Shown here piece by piece: positions 53,575-62,423 of a stretch of 64,000 nucleotides of DNA. Origin of the DNA: Guptibacillus hwajinpoensis (GTDB lineage Bacteria > Bacillota > Bacilli > Bacillales > Guptibacillaceae). The stretch is taken from positions 1,514,819-1,578,818 of the forward strand of contig NZ_LELK01000001.1 in NCBI RefSeq assembly GCF_001039475.1. Reading direction: 5' to 3'. The first letter of the stretch is position 1. Every line of letters starts with the position of its first letter. The notes beneath the pieces are model-generated. The model saw only the letters and a program-made list of their open reading frames with translations. It made no database searches and was not told where the DNA came from. Both the position numbers and the translations under genes were made by a program.

Positions 53575-54462
53575 TTAGCTCTTTTTACTTTTATATGGGA
53601 TAAACAATGTTGGATTACTGGCAGAGCATTGCGTGTTTCTTGTATTCGAAGTACAGGTATTGTCAAAGGGAAATGGAATTGCTTGTCTGAACGGTGGCGG
53701 GCGTAACCTTGCATGTAAATTTTCGAAGTAAGGTGTATCAACTCTCTTACCACTAGCGTTACGTTGACGCCTTAACTGTTCGACAGCAATTCCTCCAATT
53801 TGTCTTCCCATTACAAGTGCTGCGTCATTGTCCACAGGGAAATGAACGCCTGCATAAAGTCTCGATACGGCAGCTTCTTCAGCAAGTTGGTGGAGTCTGT
53901 TTGCTTCTCCAGGGAAAAAGTAACTTAACATAACTTCAGCGCAACCAGCTATTGCCGAATGGCCAGATAGATAAGTCGGAAACCTCGGTGTACATAAAAT
54001 TGGTTCGAGCTCCTGGTCATATTGGATTGGACGAGCAACATCCCACAAATATTTATAATACCAGCCCGTGACAAATGTATCGTTAATTCCCGCTTGAACT
54101 GTGTCTAAAATCCGTGCAGCATAAGGAGGCGTTGCACCATACGTATCAATTAACCTATCAATAATTGGAGTCCATTGTTTAGTTGCAACGCCTGTACCCC
54201 AATACTTAGCAATTCGGATTTGTTTTGGTGTAATGTTATTTAATGTTTCTTGTACCACTTTCAACTCTGCTTCCCAATCGATTTGATTCGGATCTGGAAT
54301 GTCGAAATGAATGGGGCCTCTAGGGCTGTAAAATCGATCTCCCCTTCGTTCAATAAAAGTCGTCGGCCATGACCCAGCAAGAGGATTAACAGGATCAGTT
54401 GGTGGCTTTGTTTCACCACCATATGGTACCTCTGACCATTTCAAATAGTTATCTCTACTCAT
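53575..54462 (-). CDS. Vanadium-dependent haloperoxidase-like / PAP2-fold protein
   Basis: A 295-aa cytosolic protein without signal peptide. The vanadate/phosphate-site signature is present in order: KYLWDVARP (K-x6-RP), PTYLSGHSA (SGH with the catalytic His) and SRLYAGVHFPVDND (SR-x5-H). This is the vanadium haloperoxidase/acid phosphatase superfamily; the spacing and the central RP motif favour the haloperoxidase branch. The C-terminal 35 residues form a Pro/Asn/Thr/Cys-rich tail. The ATG at 54460-54462 has AGGTGA upstream. Halide oxidation versus phosphatase activity cannot be decided by eye. Confidence 0.82.
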   Translation of the reverse strand: MSRDNYLKWSEVPYGGETKPPTDPVNPLAGSWPTTFIERRGDRFYSPRGPIHFDIPDPNQIDWEAELKVVQETLNNITPKQIRIAKYWGTGVATKQWTPIIDRLIDTYGATPPYAARILDTVQAGINDTFVTGWYYKYLWDVARPIQYDQELEPILCTPRFPTYLSGHSAIAGCAEVMLSYFFPGEANRLHQLAEEAAVSRLYAGVHFPVDNDAALVMGRQIGGIAVEQLRRQRNASGKRVDTPYFENLHARLRPPPFRQAIPFPFDNTCTSNTRNTQCSASNPTLFIPYKSKKS

Positions 54463-54597
54463 GATTATCACCTATCATTCAGTTTTAATATAGTATGAGT
54501 AAATTGAAATTGCGTGTCCGTTTTTACTTTTAATATAAAAATAATAGCTGACAAACAATAAAACGTCTCCATTTAAGGAAACGTCTTACTTGTTCTA

Positions 54598-55071
54598 TCA
54601 ATAAAGCTTTTTAACAAATACAACCCGCTCTTTGTCAGGTCCATCGTAATTCGAGTGAACGGCAATGCCATTCACAACGCGGTTTCCTCCTTCAATTTCA
54701 AATCCCATCCTGATGTGATAAGCTATCGATGTTTTGTTGACCGGAGACGTGACACACCGTACGATACTGCGACCATAGAGCTTAATTGCTTCAAAGAACT
54801 GATGATACAGTTGCTTGCCCACGTTCCGGCCGCGATAGTTTGGATGAACACCAACAAAATGAATATAGCCTTCATGAAGATGGGTCTGAGATAAGAATCC
54901 AATGAGAAAACCGATAATCTCGCCATCCTCTTCTGCTACAAAGCTCGTTGAAGTAAAGTGGTCAAAAAATAGCTTAGGTAACATCTCTGCCATTTGTCTT
55001 CCATTCCACCACTCGTTGATTGTCGGAGAAACAACATAGTAATCGGATTGCTTTACGTTTCGAATCTGCAT
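54598..55071 (-). CDS. GNAT-family N-acetyltransferase
   Basis: A 157-aa acetyltransferase. Acetyl-CoA binding is indicated by VHPNYRGRNVGKQLYHQF (about residues 78-95), and the C-terminus has SIAYHIRMGFEIE. The segment HEGYIHFVGVHPNYRG is typical. The ATG at 55069-55071 with GAGG upstream is chosen over the GTG two codons earlier. Substrate unknown. Confidence 0.86.
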   Translation of the reverse strand: MQIRNVKQSDYYVVSPTINEWWNGRQMAEMLPKLFFDHFTSTSFVAEEDGEIIGFLIGFLSQTHLHEGYIHFVGVHPNYRGRNVGKQLYHQFFEAIKLYGRSIVRCVTSPVNKTSIAYHIRMGFEIEGGNRVVNGIAVHSNYDGPDKERVVFVKKLY

Positions 55072-55282
55072 ACGCACCTCTTATCTTGTGATCTGTGAAT
55101 TTATGAATTAAGACTAAATAATAACAACCTGGTTATTCACGAAACGCATTATGTAATTTACTTTCCATTCGCTTCATCCTTTATGTACATTTTAAATCTT
55201 ACATCGATCATAACCAGTTCTCCCTATCTCTCTAATTACAACGCAGATTGGTAAACTCCTCCTTTTGAAGGGGTCATTTGAA

Positions 55283-55306
55283 GGGGTCAGGTACGTACCT
55301 GACCCC
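55283..55306. repeat. Perfect 24-bp GGGGTCAGGTAC palindrome
   Basis: GGGGTCAGGTAC (55283-55294) is followed immediately by its complement GTACCTGACCCC (55295-55306). A partial copy, GGGGTCATTTGAAG, precedes it at about 55270. It sits in the 329-bp gap between the acetyltransferase and CMD genes, with no other gene visible. Confidence 0.8.
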
Positions 55307-55400
55307 CACCACACTAAACCATTAAAGCACATCCATTTGTTTACAACCTTAACCAAAAGAGGAATGGTTCACTAGTGATAAAGAAATGGAGAGTGAAAGC

Positions 55401-55748
55401 ATGAGAATTAACGCTGAACAGAACCTAGAAAACTACCGCAAAGGCATAGAACAATTAAACGAACATCTACCTAATGCTATTTCTGAGTACAATCGTTTCA
55501 CAGGTGAATCATTTGAAGGTGGAGAGATTGATCGCCCACACAAGCATTTAATGGCACTAGCCATTAGCATCAAAGACGGTGACGAAGCGAGCATCACGTA
55601 CCATATGGACCAATGTGTAGCAATGGAATGCACAGATCAACAAATCTACGAAACAATGGTCGTTGCTGCAGGCTATGGTGGTGGTTCTGCTATGAGTCAA
55701 GGTGTTACAGCAGGTCTCGAAATACTGAAACAACTACGTAACCGTTAG
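55401..55748 (+). CDS. Carboxymuconolactone decarboxylase (CMD) family protein
   Basis: A 115-aa all-helical protein of the CMD/AhpD-like family: the segment HKHLMALAISIKDGDEASITYHMDQCVAMECTDQQI carries the conserved Glu/Cys region, but with C-x4-C (CVAMEC) rather than the AhpD CxxC. VVAAGYGGGSAM follows. Such proteins act as peroxidase-like reductants or decarboxylases. The ATG at 55401 has GGAG upstream. Confidence 0.82.
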   Translation: MRINAEQNLENYRKGIEQLNEHLPNAISEYNRFTGESFEGGEIDRPHKHLMALAISIKDGDEASITYHMDQCVAMECTDQQIYETMVVAAGYGGGSAMSQGVTAGLEILKQLRNR

Positions 55749-55763
55749 AATCAAAATAAGAGA

Positions 55764-55800
55764 GAAGGAAGTCAGGTACGTACCAGACTCCCTTCTCTCT
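55764..55800. terminator. Near-palindromic terminator of GGTCAG type
   Basis: Two 19-nt arms around GTCAGGTACGTACCAGAC with two mismatches, and A/G-rich and T/C-rich outer ends (AGAGAAGG/CCTTCTCT). It follows the CMD gene and shares its core with the 55.3-kb palindrome. Confidence 0.75.
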
Positions 55801-55927
55801 TTTCTACTTTCTTAAACACTATTTACTGGTACTAAAACTTAAATGAGAAAAATAACGATGGGGTTTAGCGCTTTAACGAAGCGGGGGACAGTGAAGTAAT
55901 CCCCTTTTGGTAGACACCTGACTCCCA

Positions 55928-56962
55928 TTATGTTAACAAAACAATTTTCCCAAGCTTTCCTGACTTCTTGAAATAACTTTGCGCTTCTCTTGCTTCTTCG
56001 AGTGGAAAGGTGCGGTCGATGATGGGTTTGACTTTCCCATCTGTTACGGCTTTCATAAGGCGTTCGAATTCATCTCGTGTTCCAAGAACTGAACCGATTA
56101 ATGTAATGTGTTTTAAGTACATTGTTCTGAAATCAAGCTCTGTTTTCTGTCCACCAGCAGATCCTGATGTGCAGAAGCGTCCACCTTTTCTTAATACGTG
56201 AAGAGAGGTATGGAACAAAGCATCTCCCACCACATCCAAAACAGCATCAATTGGACCGCCATTCGCTTCAATGATTTCTTCTGCTAGCTTATCGGATCGA
56301 TACGATAGAACGTGCGTAGCACCTAGTTCTTTCATCTTCCCTTCAAGCGATAAATCTCCAACGATAGCGATAACCTTTGCACCAAATACATTGGCAGCGA
56401 TTTGGACATTGAGTGAGCCCACTCCGCCATTCGCACCTGTCACCATCACAGTTTCTCCTCGTTTAATAGCGGATTGTTCAACCATATGCCAAGCTGTCAT
56501 TCCACTCACTGAGAACACTGCACTCTCTTCATAATTAGGGAGGGCCATTGGAAGACATAGATTTGCTGGCCAAACGACGTATTCCGCATAACCACCGTCA
56601 TACTCAGAACCAATAAACGACATATCTTCAGAAATATGTTCGCTTCCTGGTTCACCACTAGATGTAAAAGGAAACAGCACTACGTCTTCTCCTTTTCGCT
56701 TCACATCCACGTCCGTTCCGATCTCAATAATTTGTCCTGTAATATCAGAGCCAGGAATTCTAGGAAACTGAACGCCTTCAGGACGCCATCCTGATTTCCC
56801 TTCTGTTCCATATGCTCCTTCACGCATCCAAATTTCGGTATTGTTGATCGCACATGCCTTTACCTGTATAAGTACTTCGTTTGCTTTGGGTTTAGGAATC
56901 TCCCTTTCCACAACCTCTAATTGATCTAAACCACCATAACCTGATACTTGAACTGCTTTCAC
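55928..56962 (-). CDS. Zinc-type alcohol dehydrogenase / quinone oxidoreductase (MDR superfamily)
   Basis: A 344-aa medium-chain dehydrogenase/reductase. The GroES-like N-terminal catalytic domain starts MKAVQVSGYGGLDQLE, and the Rossmann NAD(P)-binding domain has VTGANGGVGSLNVQIA (about residues 169-184). The catalytic Cys/His zinc ligands of true alcohol dehydrogenases are not obvious, so the quinone-oxidoreductase branch is likely. It starts at GTG with AAGGTGGG upstream. Substrate unknown. Confidence 0.85.
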   Translation of the reverse strand: MKAVQVSGYGGLDQLEVVEREIPKPKANEVLIQVKACAINNTEIWMREGAYGTEGKSGWRPEGVQFPRIPGSDITGQIIEIGTDVDVKRKGEDVVLFPFTSSGEPGSEHISEDMSFIGSEYDGGYAEYVVWPANLCLPMALPNYEESAVFSVSGMTAWHMVEQSAIKRGETVMVTGANGGVGSLNVQIAANVFGAKVIAIVGDLSLEGKMKELGATHVLSYRSDKLAEEIIEANGGPIDAVLDVVGDALFHTSLHVLRKGGRFCTSGSAGGQKTELDFRTMYLKHITLIGSVLGTRDEFERLMKAVTDGKVKPIIDRTFPLEEAREAQSYFKKSGKLGKIVLLT

Positions 56963-57062
56963 TTTAATATCCCACCTTCTTATGCTACCTATTTATACTT
57001 GCACCATCCATCATCATTCCCGTTTTCGTTACAATTATTTTTCTTATGTAAAGATCTCATAG

Positions 57063-57710
57063 TTACTCAACTACCTTCACCCCGAGCAACTTCGCAAACC
57101 CAATCGCCTGCTCAGGAGAAACGCTACACCCTTCAAGGCACTCTAGATCTAAATGAATCCGTTCAAATGTACATGTGCTAATGTCCACACCTCTTAAAGA
57201 CGTTTCATAGAAATTCGCATCATGTAGATCACAATTCGAAAAGCCCACTTTCGAGAACAAGGTATGATGAAAATTTGCTCCTTGTAACGACGTTTGAAGA
57301 AAGTTCACTTGCTTAAGGCGCGCATCGACAAAGCTACTTAAGTTCCCTTTGCAAGATGCGAAAGACACATTCCCTAATGTCGCTTCAGAGAAATCCGTCC
57401 CCATTAGTTTGCATTCTTTAAACGTCACACGGTGAATAAGTCCTTCTTGAAAACTCACATTGGCGAGGTTGCAATTATCGAAAATCACATCAACCATATC
57501 AATTTGAGGGAATGTCGCATTCGTAAACGTTACCTTTTTGAAAATAACTTTTGATACTATGACATGATCAAGCTCCTGGTCGATTACATGTTCACCTGTT
57601 ATCATGCAATTCATCATTTGTAACTCTTCGTCATGATTCACTTCACCAAACGTTCCTTCTTCAAGTATTGAGGGTATTTTCGGTTGCTCAAGCTTTATTT
57701 TTGTAGCCAT
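57063..57710 (-). CDS. Pentapeptide repeat protein
   Basis: A 215-aa protein built of pentapeptide repeats, with a recurring A/S/D-N/D-L/F-x-x pattern: for example KVTFTNATFPQIDMVDVIFD, NCNLANVSF, GTDFSEATLGNVSF, NFLQTSLQGANFHHTLF, and DANFYETSLRGVDIS. These fold into a right-handed quadrilateral beta-helix. Some relatives protect DNA gyrase from quinolones, but most have no known role. A short N-terminal tail and a C-terminal helix flank the helix. A weak ribosome binding site precedes the ATG. Confidence 0.85.
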   Translation of the reverse strand: MATKIKLEQPKIPSILEEGTFGEVNHDEELQMMNCMITGEHVIDQELDHVIVSKVIFKKVTFTNATFPQIDMVDVIFDNCNLANVSFQEGLIHRVTFKECKLMGTDFSEATLGNVSFASCKGNLSSFVDARLKQVNFLQTSLQGANFHHTLFSKVGFSNCDLHDANFYETSLRGVDISTCTFERIHLDLECLEGCSVSPEQAIGFAKLLGVKVVE

Positions 57711-57742
57711 GCAAACAACACCGTTCTAATTATTTTAAAAGA

Positions 57743-58357
57743 TCACTTTACATCAAGCGCCATTTTTAAGTACTCTACAAACAGAATAGATTGCTCTTTT
57801 AGCTGAATTTGCTCTTTTGATAGTATCGCGTAGTCTAGCGCAAGGCCGTCGACAAACGAGACAATGGTACGAGCGAGCGTCGAACTTTTGTACTTTCTAC
57901 TAAATTCGCCACTTTCTTGCCCTGCTTTAATAACATCCTCGTACACCCTGACACCGATTTGGTAACGCTCCTCCCCATACGCTCTACGTCGTTCATCGTT
58001 TCGACCCGTAATAAAGAATTCCAAATTACTCGGTGCTAGTGGATCCATTCGATCATTCGGCTCCATTTTCTCACCGAACAATCGTTTAAGTAGAAGATCC
58101 CAATGTGAATCTACTTCGCCCATCAGTGATTCATTGTCTTCAACTGCTCTCGATAGACCTTCTTCGAGAATCGCTTCATACAGCTGTTCTTTATTAGAGA
58201 AATACTGATACAAGCCACCACGGCTCACATTTGCTTCATCCATCACATGCTTCATCGTAGCACGCTCATACCCATTCTCTATGAAAACACGCTTCGCTGC
58301 TTCTAATATGTTAGCTCGGCGCTGTTCCATGTGTTCCTTGCTTACTTTTGGAGACAT
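57743..58357 (-). CDS. TetR-family regulator co-transcribed with an MFS transporter
   Basis: A 204-aa TetR protein with an N-terminal helix-turn-helix (about residues 15-60; ATMKHVMDEANVSRGGLYQYFSNKEQLY). It starts within the last 47 nt of the MFS gene, with GGAGG upstream, so translation is coupled. The doubled 18-bp operators at the MFS promoter indicate autoregulation of the operon. Confidence 0.9.
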   Translation of the reverse strand: MSPKVSKEHMEQRRANILEAAKRVFIENGYERATMKHVMDEANVSRGGLYQYFSNKEQLYEAILEEGLSRAVEDNESLMGEVDSHWDLLLKRLFGEKMEPNDRMDPLAPSNLEFFITGRNDERRRAYGEERYQIGVRVYEDVIKAGQESGEFSRKYKSSTLARTIVSFVDGLALDYAILSKEQIQLKEQSILFVEYLKMALDVK

Positions 58358-59570
58358 GATCTTTCCTCCGCTCTATTTTGCTTTTTGTTACGAATCCAAT
58401 AAAGGATAAAAGGATTAATAGTGATGCGGTAATCAAGAACGTCGGGATTACACCGATCACAGTTGAAAGCCATCCACCAAGAATTGGACCAATAATCGTT
58501 GCGGTTGTGGTCACACTGTTCACTACACCAAAAACCCTTCCGGTTAGTTGAACAGGCGTATCTACTTGGACTGTTGCTTGAAATGGAACGAAAACAAGAC
58601 TTGCCGAAAATCCAGCTACCAATCCGAAGGCCGGACCCCAAAGGAGCGATAGTCCTACATCATAAGACGTTAATATTGCCATCATACCAAAGCTGATTCC
58701 GATTCCACAAACACCAAGTAGCATTAAAGAAAAAGGTCTATAATCTGTTTTCCTAGCAAGAATCACTCCAGATACAAACATTCCAACACCAGAAGAAGCA
58801 ACGAGATAACCAAACAAATCAGGTGAAGCCTCTGATAGCTCTCGAATTAATACGATTAACTGCGAGTCTGAGAGCTGTAGAATGAGGAGACTAAAGCCGA
58901 GAAAAAACAGTCCTACAAGAACAGGTGCTTTGGATTTAATAAACAGAATCCCTTCCATAAACTCCTCTTTAAAAGAAGAATGAGGTTCGGCCTTCTCCGT
59001 AACCCTTTGAACCGTTTTTGGTAACAAAAAGAGTAACAGCGCGGATAACAGAAACGTACCAGAATCGATAAAAAACACAGGATGTGCACCTAAAGCTGCG
59101 ACTAGAATCCCACTTAATAAAGGACCGATCACCTTTGTACTTGAATCAATCATCGACGTCACTGCCATAGCGCTTCTCATATCGTGATCGGCAACAAGCT
59201 CCTTCAGCACTCCATTCTTCGCAGGAATGAAAACAGCCGAGAACAGCCCAACCGTAATGAGACATACATACACAACCCAGAGGGATTCAGCATAGGTAAG
59301 AACTAGAATCACACCAGATCGGACTAAGTCAGAAACAACCATCAAAGCTTTCCGATTAAGTCGATCCGCTACTGTCCCAGCAACAGGTCCAAATAACGCC
59401 ATCGGAAGTGCTAGACAAAGGATAATGAACGACACTTCCATTGGAGAGGCATTCCACTTCAACCCAACAAGCGTCATTATTGCAACGATACTCAACCAGT
59501 CTCCAATGCTCGAAATCGTTTGTGCCATCATCAACGTCACATACCCCTTGTTTCTCAATAACCCCTTCAC
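58311..59570 (-). CDS. MFS transporter (probable drug or metabolite exporter)
   Basis: A 419-aa, 12-helix MFS protein. MAQTISSIGDWLSIVAIMTL is helix 1, and GTVADRLNRKALMVVSD (about residues 65-81) is the loop 2-3 motif; it resembles the MFS_3/EntS-like group. It starts at GTG. The C-terminus ends in a basic tail overlapping the TetR gene. The promoter is strongly regulated by the TetR protein, so expression is probably inducible by an exported compound. Confidence 0.86.
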   Translation of the reverse strand: MKGLLRNKGYVTLMMAQTISSIGDWLSIVAIMTLVGLKWNASPMEVSFIILCLALPMALFGPVAGTVADRLNRKALMVVSDLVRSGVILVLTYAESLWVVYVCLITVGLFSAVFIPAKNGVLKELVADHDMRSAMAVTSMIDSSTKVIGPLLSGILVAALGAHPVFFIDSGTFLLSALLLFLLPKTVQRVTEKAEPHSSFKEEFMEGILFIKSKAPVLVGLFFLGFSLLILQLSDSQLIVLIRELSEASPDLFGYLVASSGVGMFVSGVILARKTDYRPFSLMLLGVCGIGISFGMMAILTSYDVGLSLLWGPAFGLVAGFSASLVFVPFQATVQVDTPVQLTGRVFGVVNSVTTTATIIGPILGGWLSTVIGVIPTFLITASLLILLSFIGFVTKSKIERRKDHVSKSKQGTHGTAPS

Positions 59571-59585
59571 CCTAACAACCCCTTT

Positions 59586-59643
59586 ATCGACACTAATGTC
59601 GTTTTGTTAATTTTATTATAACGACATTAGTGTCGATATTCAA
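59586..59643 (-). promoter_or_regulatory. MFS-TetR promoter with duplicated 18-bp TetR operators
   Basis: The minus strand has -35 TTGAAT (59638-59643) and -10 TATAAT (59615-59620), 17 nt apart. The spacer holds CGACACTAATGTCG (59622-59635 as read on the complement), and the same 18-bp sequence recurs in inverted orientation at 59586-59603, after the start site. One operator fills the spacer and the other covers the initial transcribed region. Confidence 0.88.
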
Positions 59644-59656
59644 CCTTTATTTATTA

Positions 59657-59860
59657 GGCTCTTTTCTAAAAGATTGTTGCTTTTGAAACAAATAAAAAAC
59701 CACAATTAGCAGATTTGAGCGGAAGGATGCTCGACTCCTGCGGAACTAGCGGGACAGATGAGACCCCGCAGGAGCAACGAGGAGGCTCACCGCCCGGCCC
59801 ACGGAAAGCGGATAGGAGCGGAAATTAACCCACTCATGTAGCAACAATAAAAAAACTCTC
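59657..59860. mobile_element. MITE-like element, family A, full-core copy in reverse orientation
   Basis: About 204 bp. The left end at 59657 starts GGCTCTTTTCTAAAAGATTG, and the rest is the reverse complement of the 42.7-kb element: the GC-rich core (GGATGCTCGACTCCTGCGG, and GAGGAGGCTCACCGCCCGG) and GGAGCGGAAATTAACC. The right end is degraded (GCAACAATAAAAAAACTCTC), and no target duplication can be seen. It lies 13 bp upstream of the -35 of the MFS-TetR promoter. Confidence 0.78.
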
Positions 59861-59937
59861 ATACTGCTTTAAAATTCTTGAGGGTGAAAACACCTTCGTT
59901 TTCAGCTTTGATCACAAAACACAAATTAACTTAAAAA

Positions 59938-59967
59938 ACTTGTAAAGGAATGGTATCCTCTACAAGT
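59938..59967 (-). terminator. Terminator of the KAS III-hydrolase-SDR-ligase operon
   Basis: On the minus strand ACTTGTAGAGGA pairs with TCCTTTACAAGT (11 of 12 pairs plus a wobble), followed by TTTTTTAAG. It lies 150 bp after the ligase stop. Confidence 0.8.
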
Positions 59968-60117
59968 GTCATAATCGTCATAGAAAAAAGTGAGATTAGC
60001 AGTTGTTTTGGTATAAAATCTAACTGCTAATACCACGTGATTTCCAAGCTTCAATAGTCTTCTTAAATGTTTCCCCCTCATTTGTGATCATCTGGATTCG
60101 CTTCAACTAGAGCGTCA

Positions 60118-61617
60118 CTACGTATCGATTTGTAAGGTCTTACTTCCATATGAACAGCTCACTAGCTTGTTTCTATCAATTTTCCCTACAGGCGTCTTAG
60201 GTAATTCAGTAATCAGAATGATCTCCTTTGGTACTTTATAAGTAGCAAGAGATTGCTTCATAAACACTTCTAGACAAGCAACATCTACCGAATTTTTTGA
60301 AGCAACAAAGGCAACTGGCTTCTGGCCCCATTTTTTATCCTCAAACCCAACAATCGCAGCTTCATCCACATCAGGGTGACGAAGAAGGATATTTTCGATC
60401 TCGGCCGGATAAATATTCTCACCTCCGGAAATAATCATTTCTTTTTTTCTACCTACAATGTAGTAATCCCCATCTTCATCACACTTCGCCATATCACCCG
60501 TATGAAGCCATCCACCTTGTAGTGTCTTTTTCGTTGCTTCGTCATTTCGGAAATACTCCTTGAACACATGCTTACCTCTAATTAACAGTTCACCAACTTT
60601 GCCACTTCCAACAACCATGCCGTTTTCGTCAACGATCTTCACATCATTAAATAACATGGGTTTTCCAATAGATCCTCTCTTTATCGCAGATTGTTTTGGG
60701 TGGATATAGAAATTATTAGGACCAGCTTCAGTTAATCCATATCCTTCTTTAAAAGGGAGCCCACGTTCTCTGAATCTTTCGTAGATCAATTCTGGACAAG
60801 GTGCACCGCCAGATAAGAACGCGTTCACAGATGCAAAGGGATACCTTTCAAAGTTATTGTCCGTTACAATCATATGGTACATCGTTGGCACAAATAGAAC
60901 GATTGTACATTCAAATTCGTGCAACAGTTCCATCGCCTCGTCTGGTGAGAACTTATTTGCTACAATTACTTTCCCTCCAGCCATTAGGACTGGGAGTGAT
61001 AACGCATTAAGTCCTCCAGTATGAAACATCGGCAGATATGTTACCGTTGTATCCTTATGAGACAAGCCCCAGCTAATTATAGTATTGTAAGCATTCCAAT
61101 TAACTGAACGATAAGAAAGGATCGCGCCTTTTGATTTCCCTGTCGTACCCCCTGTATAAATCATCATCCACGGATCCTCTTCTGTCATTTCTATCGTAGG
61201 CAACATAGGATCATTCTGTTCAATTAAATACTGATCTTGAAAAGAAACGCATTTGATTTTTTTATCAACACACTCGGAAACGAGTTCTTCTGTATATTCA
61301 TCAAATAAAAGAAGAGCTGGTTCTGCGTGTTCGATTTGTTCTGCAAGTTCCTGACCAGAAAGCCGCCAGTTTAGGGGAACAAAAATCGCTCCAAGCTTCT
61401 GACAAGCAAATAACACTTCAATCATTTTTGGAGAATTATGAGCTACTACTAGTACTCGATCTCCTTTTCCTACAGCATTCTCGTGGAAATACGCTCCCCA
61501 GCGTATGGCTTTCTCATTCAACTGTTTATATGTCCACTCTTCACGTGTAGTTCCATCAATCAACGCAATCGTATCCGGAAAGAGACCTGCTCTTCGTTCA
61601 ATCCAGTCAAGTTCCAC
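60118..61617 (-). CDS. Class I adenylate-forming acyl-CoA synthetase
   Basis: A 499-aa AMP-dependent ligase that activates a carboxylic acid, probably a fatty or beta-keto acid, as acyl-AMP and then usually transfers it to CoA. Motif A3 is MIYTGGTTGKSKG (about residues 152-164), A5 is GYGLTEAGPNN, and A7/A8 is WLHTGDMAKCDEDGDYYIVGRKKEMIISGG. The catalytic Lys A10 is in PVGKIDRNKL. The length is normal. It starts at GTG with GGAG upstream and follows the SDR gene after 45 bp. It is the last gene of the four-gene operon. Confidence 0.92.
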   Translation of the reverse strand: MELDWIERRAGLFPDTIALIDGTTREEWTYKQLNEKAIRWGAYFHENAVGKGDRVLVVAHNSPKMIEVLFACQKLGAIFVPLNWRLSGQELAEQIEHAEPALLLFDEYTEELVSECVDKKIKCVSFQDQYLIEQNDPMLPTIEMTEEDPWMMIYTGGTTGKSKGAILSYRSVNWNAYNTIISWGLSHKDTTVTYLPMFHTGGLNALSLPVLMAGGKVIVANKFSPDEAMELLHEFECTIVLFVPTMYHMIVTDNNFERYPFASVNAFLSGGAPCPELIYERFRERGLPFKEGYGLTEAGPNNFYIHPKQSAIKRGSIGKPMLFNDVKIVDENGMVVGSGKVGELLIRGKHVFKEYFRNDEATKKTLQGGWLHTGDMAKCDEDGDYYIVGRKKEMIISGGENIYPAEIENILLRHPDVDEAAIVGFEDKKWGQKPVAFVASKNSVDVACLEVFMKQSLATYKVPKEIILITELPKTPVGKIDRNKLVSCSYGSKTLQIDT

Positions 61618-61661
61618 TTCGCTTCATCTCCTCATCACAAAATGGATGAATAATTAAATCA

Positions 61662-62402
61662 CTACATCATAATGCCTCCATCAACGTGAAGAGCAGTTCC
61701 ATTAACATAATCGGATTCATCACTCGCGAGAAATACATACGCATTCGCTATGTCTTCTGGTTTGCCAAGTCGCTTTACAGGAACCATTGCAACCATCTTT
61801 TCAATCACTTTCTCAGGTACAGCGGCTACCATCCCTGTTTCAGTAAAGCCAGGGACCACAGCGTTCACGTTAATCCCTTTGCTTCCTAATTCCTTTGCCC
61901 ACGTTTTCGTCATACCAATAACCGCCGCCTTAGCAGCTGCATAATTTGTCTGACCGACATTTCCATACACACCACTCACTGAGGAGGTATTGATAATTTT
62001 ACCTTTGCCCTGTTTGACCATATAAGGCATAGCTGCCTGAGCACAATAGAAGACGCCATTCACGTTTACATCCATCACTTTCTTAAAATCTTCACTGCTC
62101 ATCTTATGAAGCATGCTATCTTTTGTTATTCCGGCATTGTTAACGAGAATATCAATTCTGCCATAGACATCTGCAATTTCTTTCATCGTATGTTGAACGT
62201 CTTGTTCATTAGCAACATTTAGACGAAAGAACTTAACGTGATATCCTTCTGACTGAAGCTCTTCAGCTTTCTGCCTTCCTAGTTCTTCGTTAAAATCTAC
62301 GATCGAAACCTGAGCACCTTCTTGAGCAAAACGTTCCGTTGCTGCAAAACCAATCCCGTTCGCACCACCTGTGATTACAGCTACCTTACTTTGAAGCCTC
62401 AT
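61662..62402 (-). CDS. FabG-like short-chain dehydrogenase/reductase
   Basis: A 246-aa classical SDR of the 3-oxoacyl-ACP reductase type. TGGANGIGFAATE (about residues 11-23) binds the cofactor, NNAG follows, and the catalytic Ser is in INTSSVSG, with Tyr/Lys in YAAAK (about 150-154). The ATG at 62400-62402 has AGGAG 8 nt upstream; the GTG three codons earlier is poorly spaced. Length and motifs equal FabG, although the acyl carrier is unknown. A MITE now separates this gene from the hydrolase gene. Confidence 0.92.
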   Translation of the reverse strand: MRLQSKVAVITGGANGIGFAATERFAQEGAQVSIVDFNEELGRQKAEELQSEGYHVKFFRLNVANEQDVQHTMKEIADVYGRIDILVNNAGITKDSMLHKMSSEDFKKVMDVNVNGVFYCAQAAMPYMVKQGKGKIINTSSVSGVYGNVGQTNYAAAKAAVIGMTKTWAKELGSKGINVNAVVPGFTETGMVAAVPEKVIEKMVAMVPVKRLGKPEDIANAYVFLASDESDYVNGTALHVDGGIMM

Positions 62403-62423
62403 CCAGTCCACTCCTATTCTTTA

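Noticed and set aside
60020-60091. 23-codon minus-strand frame after the acyl-CoA synthetase gene (MITNEGETFKKTIEAWKSRG)
   Set aside because: The sequence looks protein-like, but there is no ribosome binding site and no known family; it may be a remnant of a decayed gene, too short to support.
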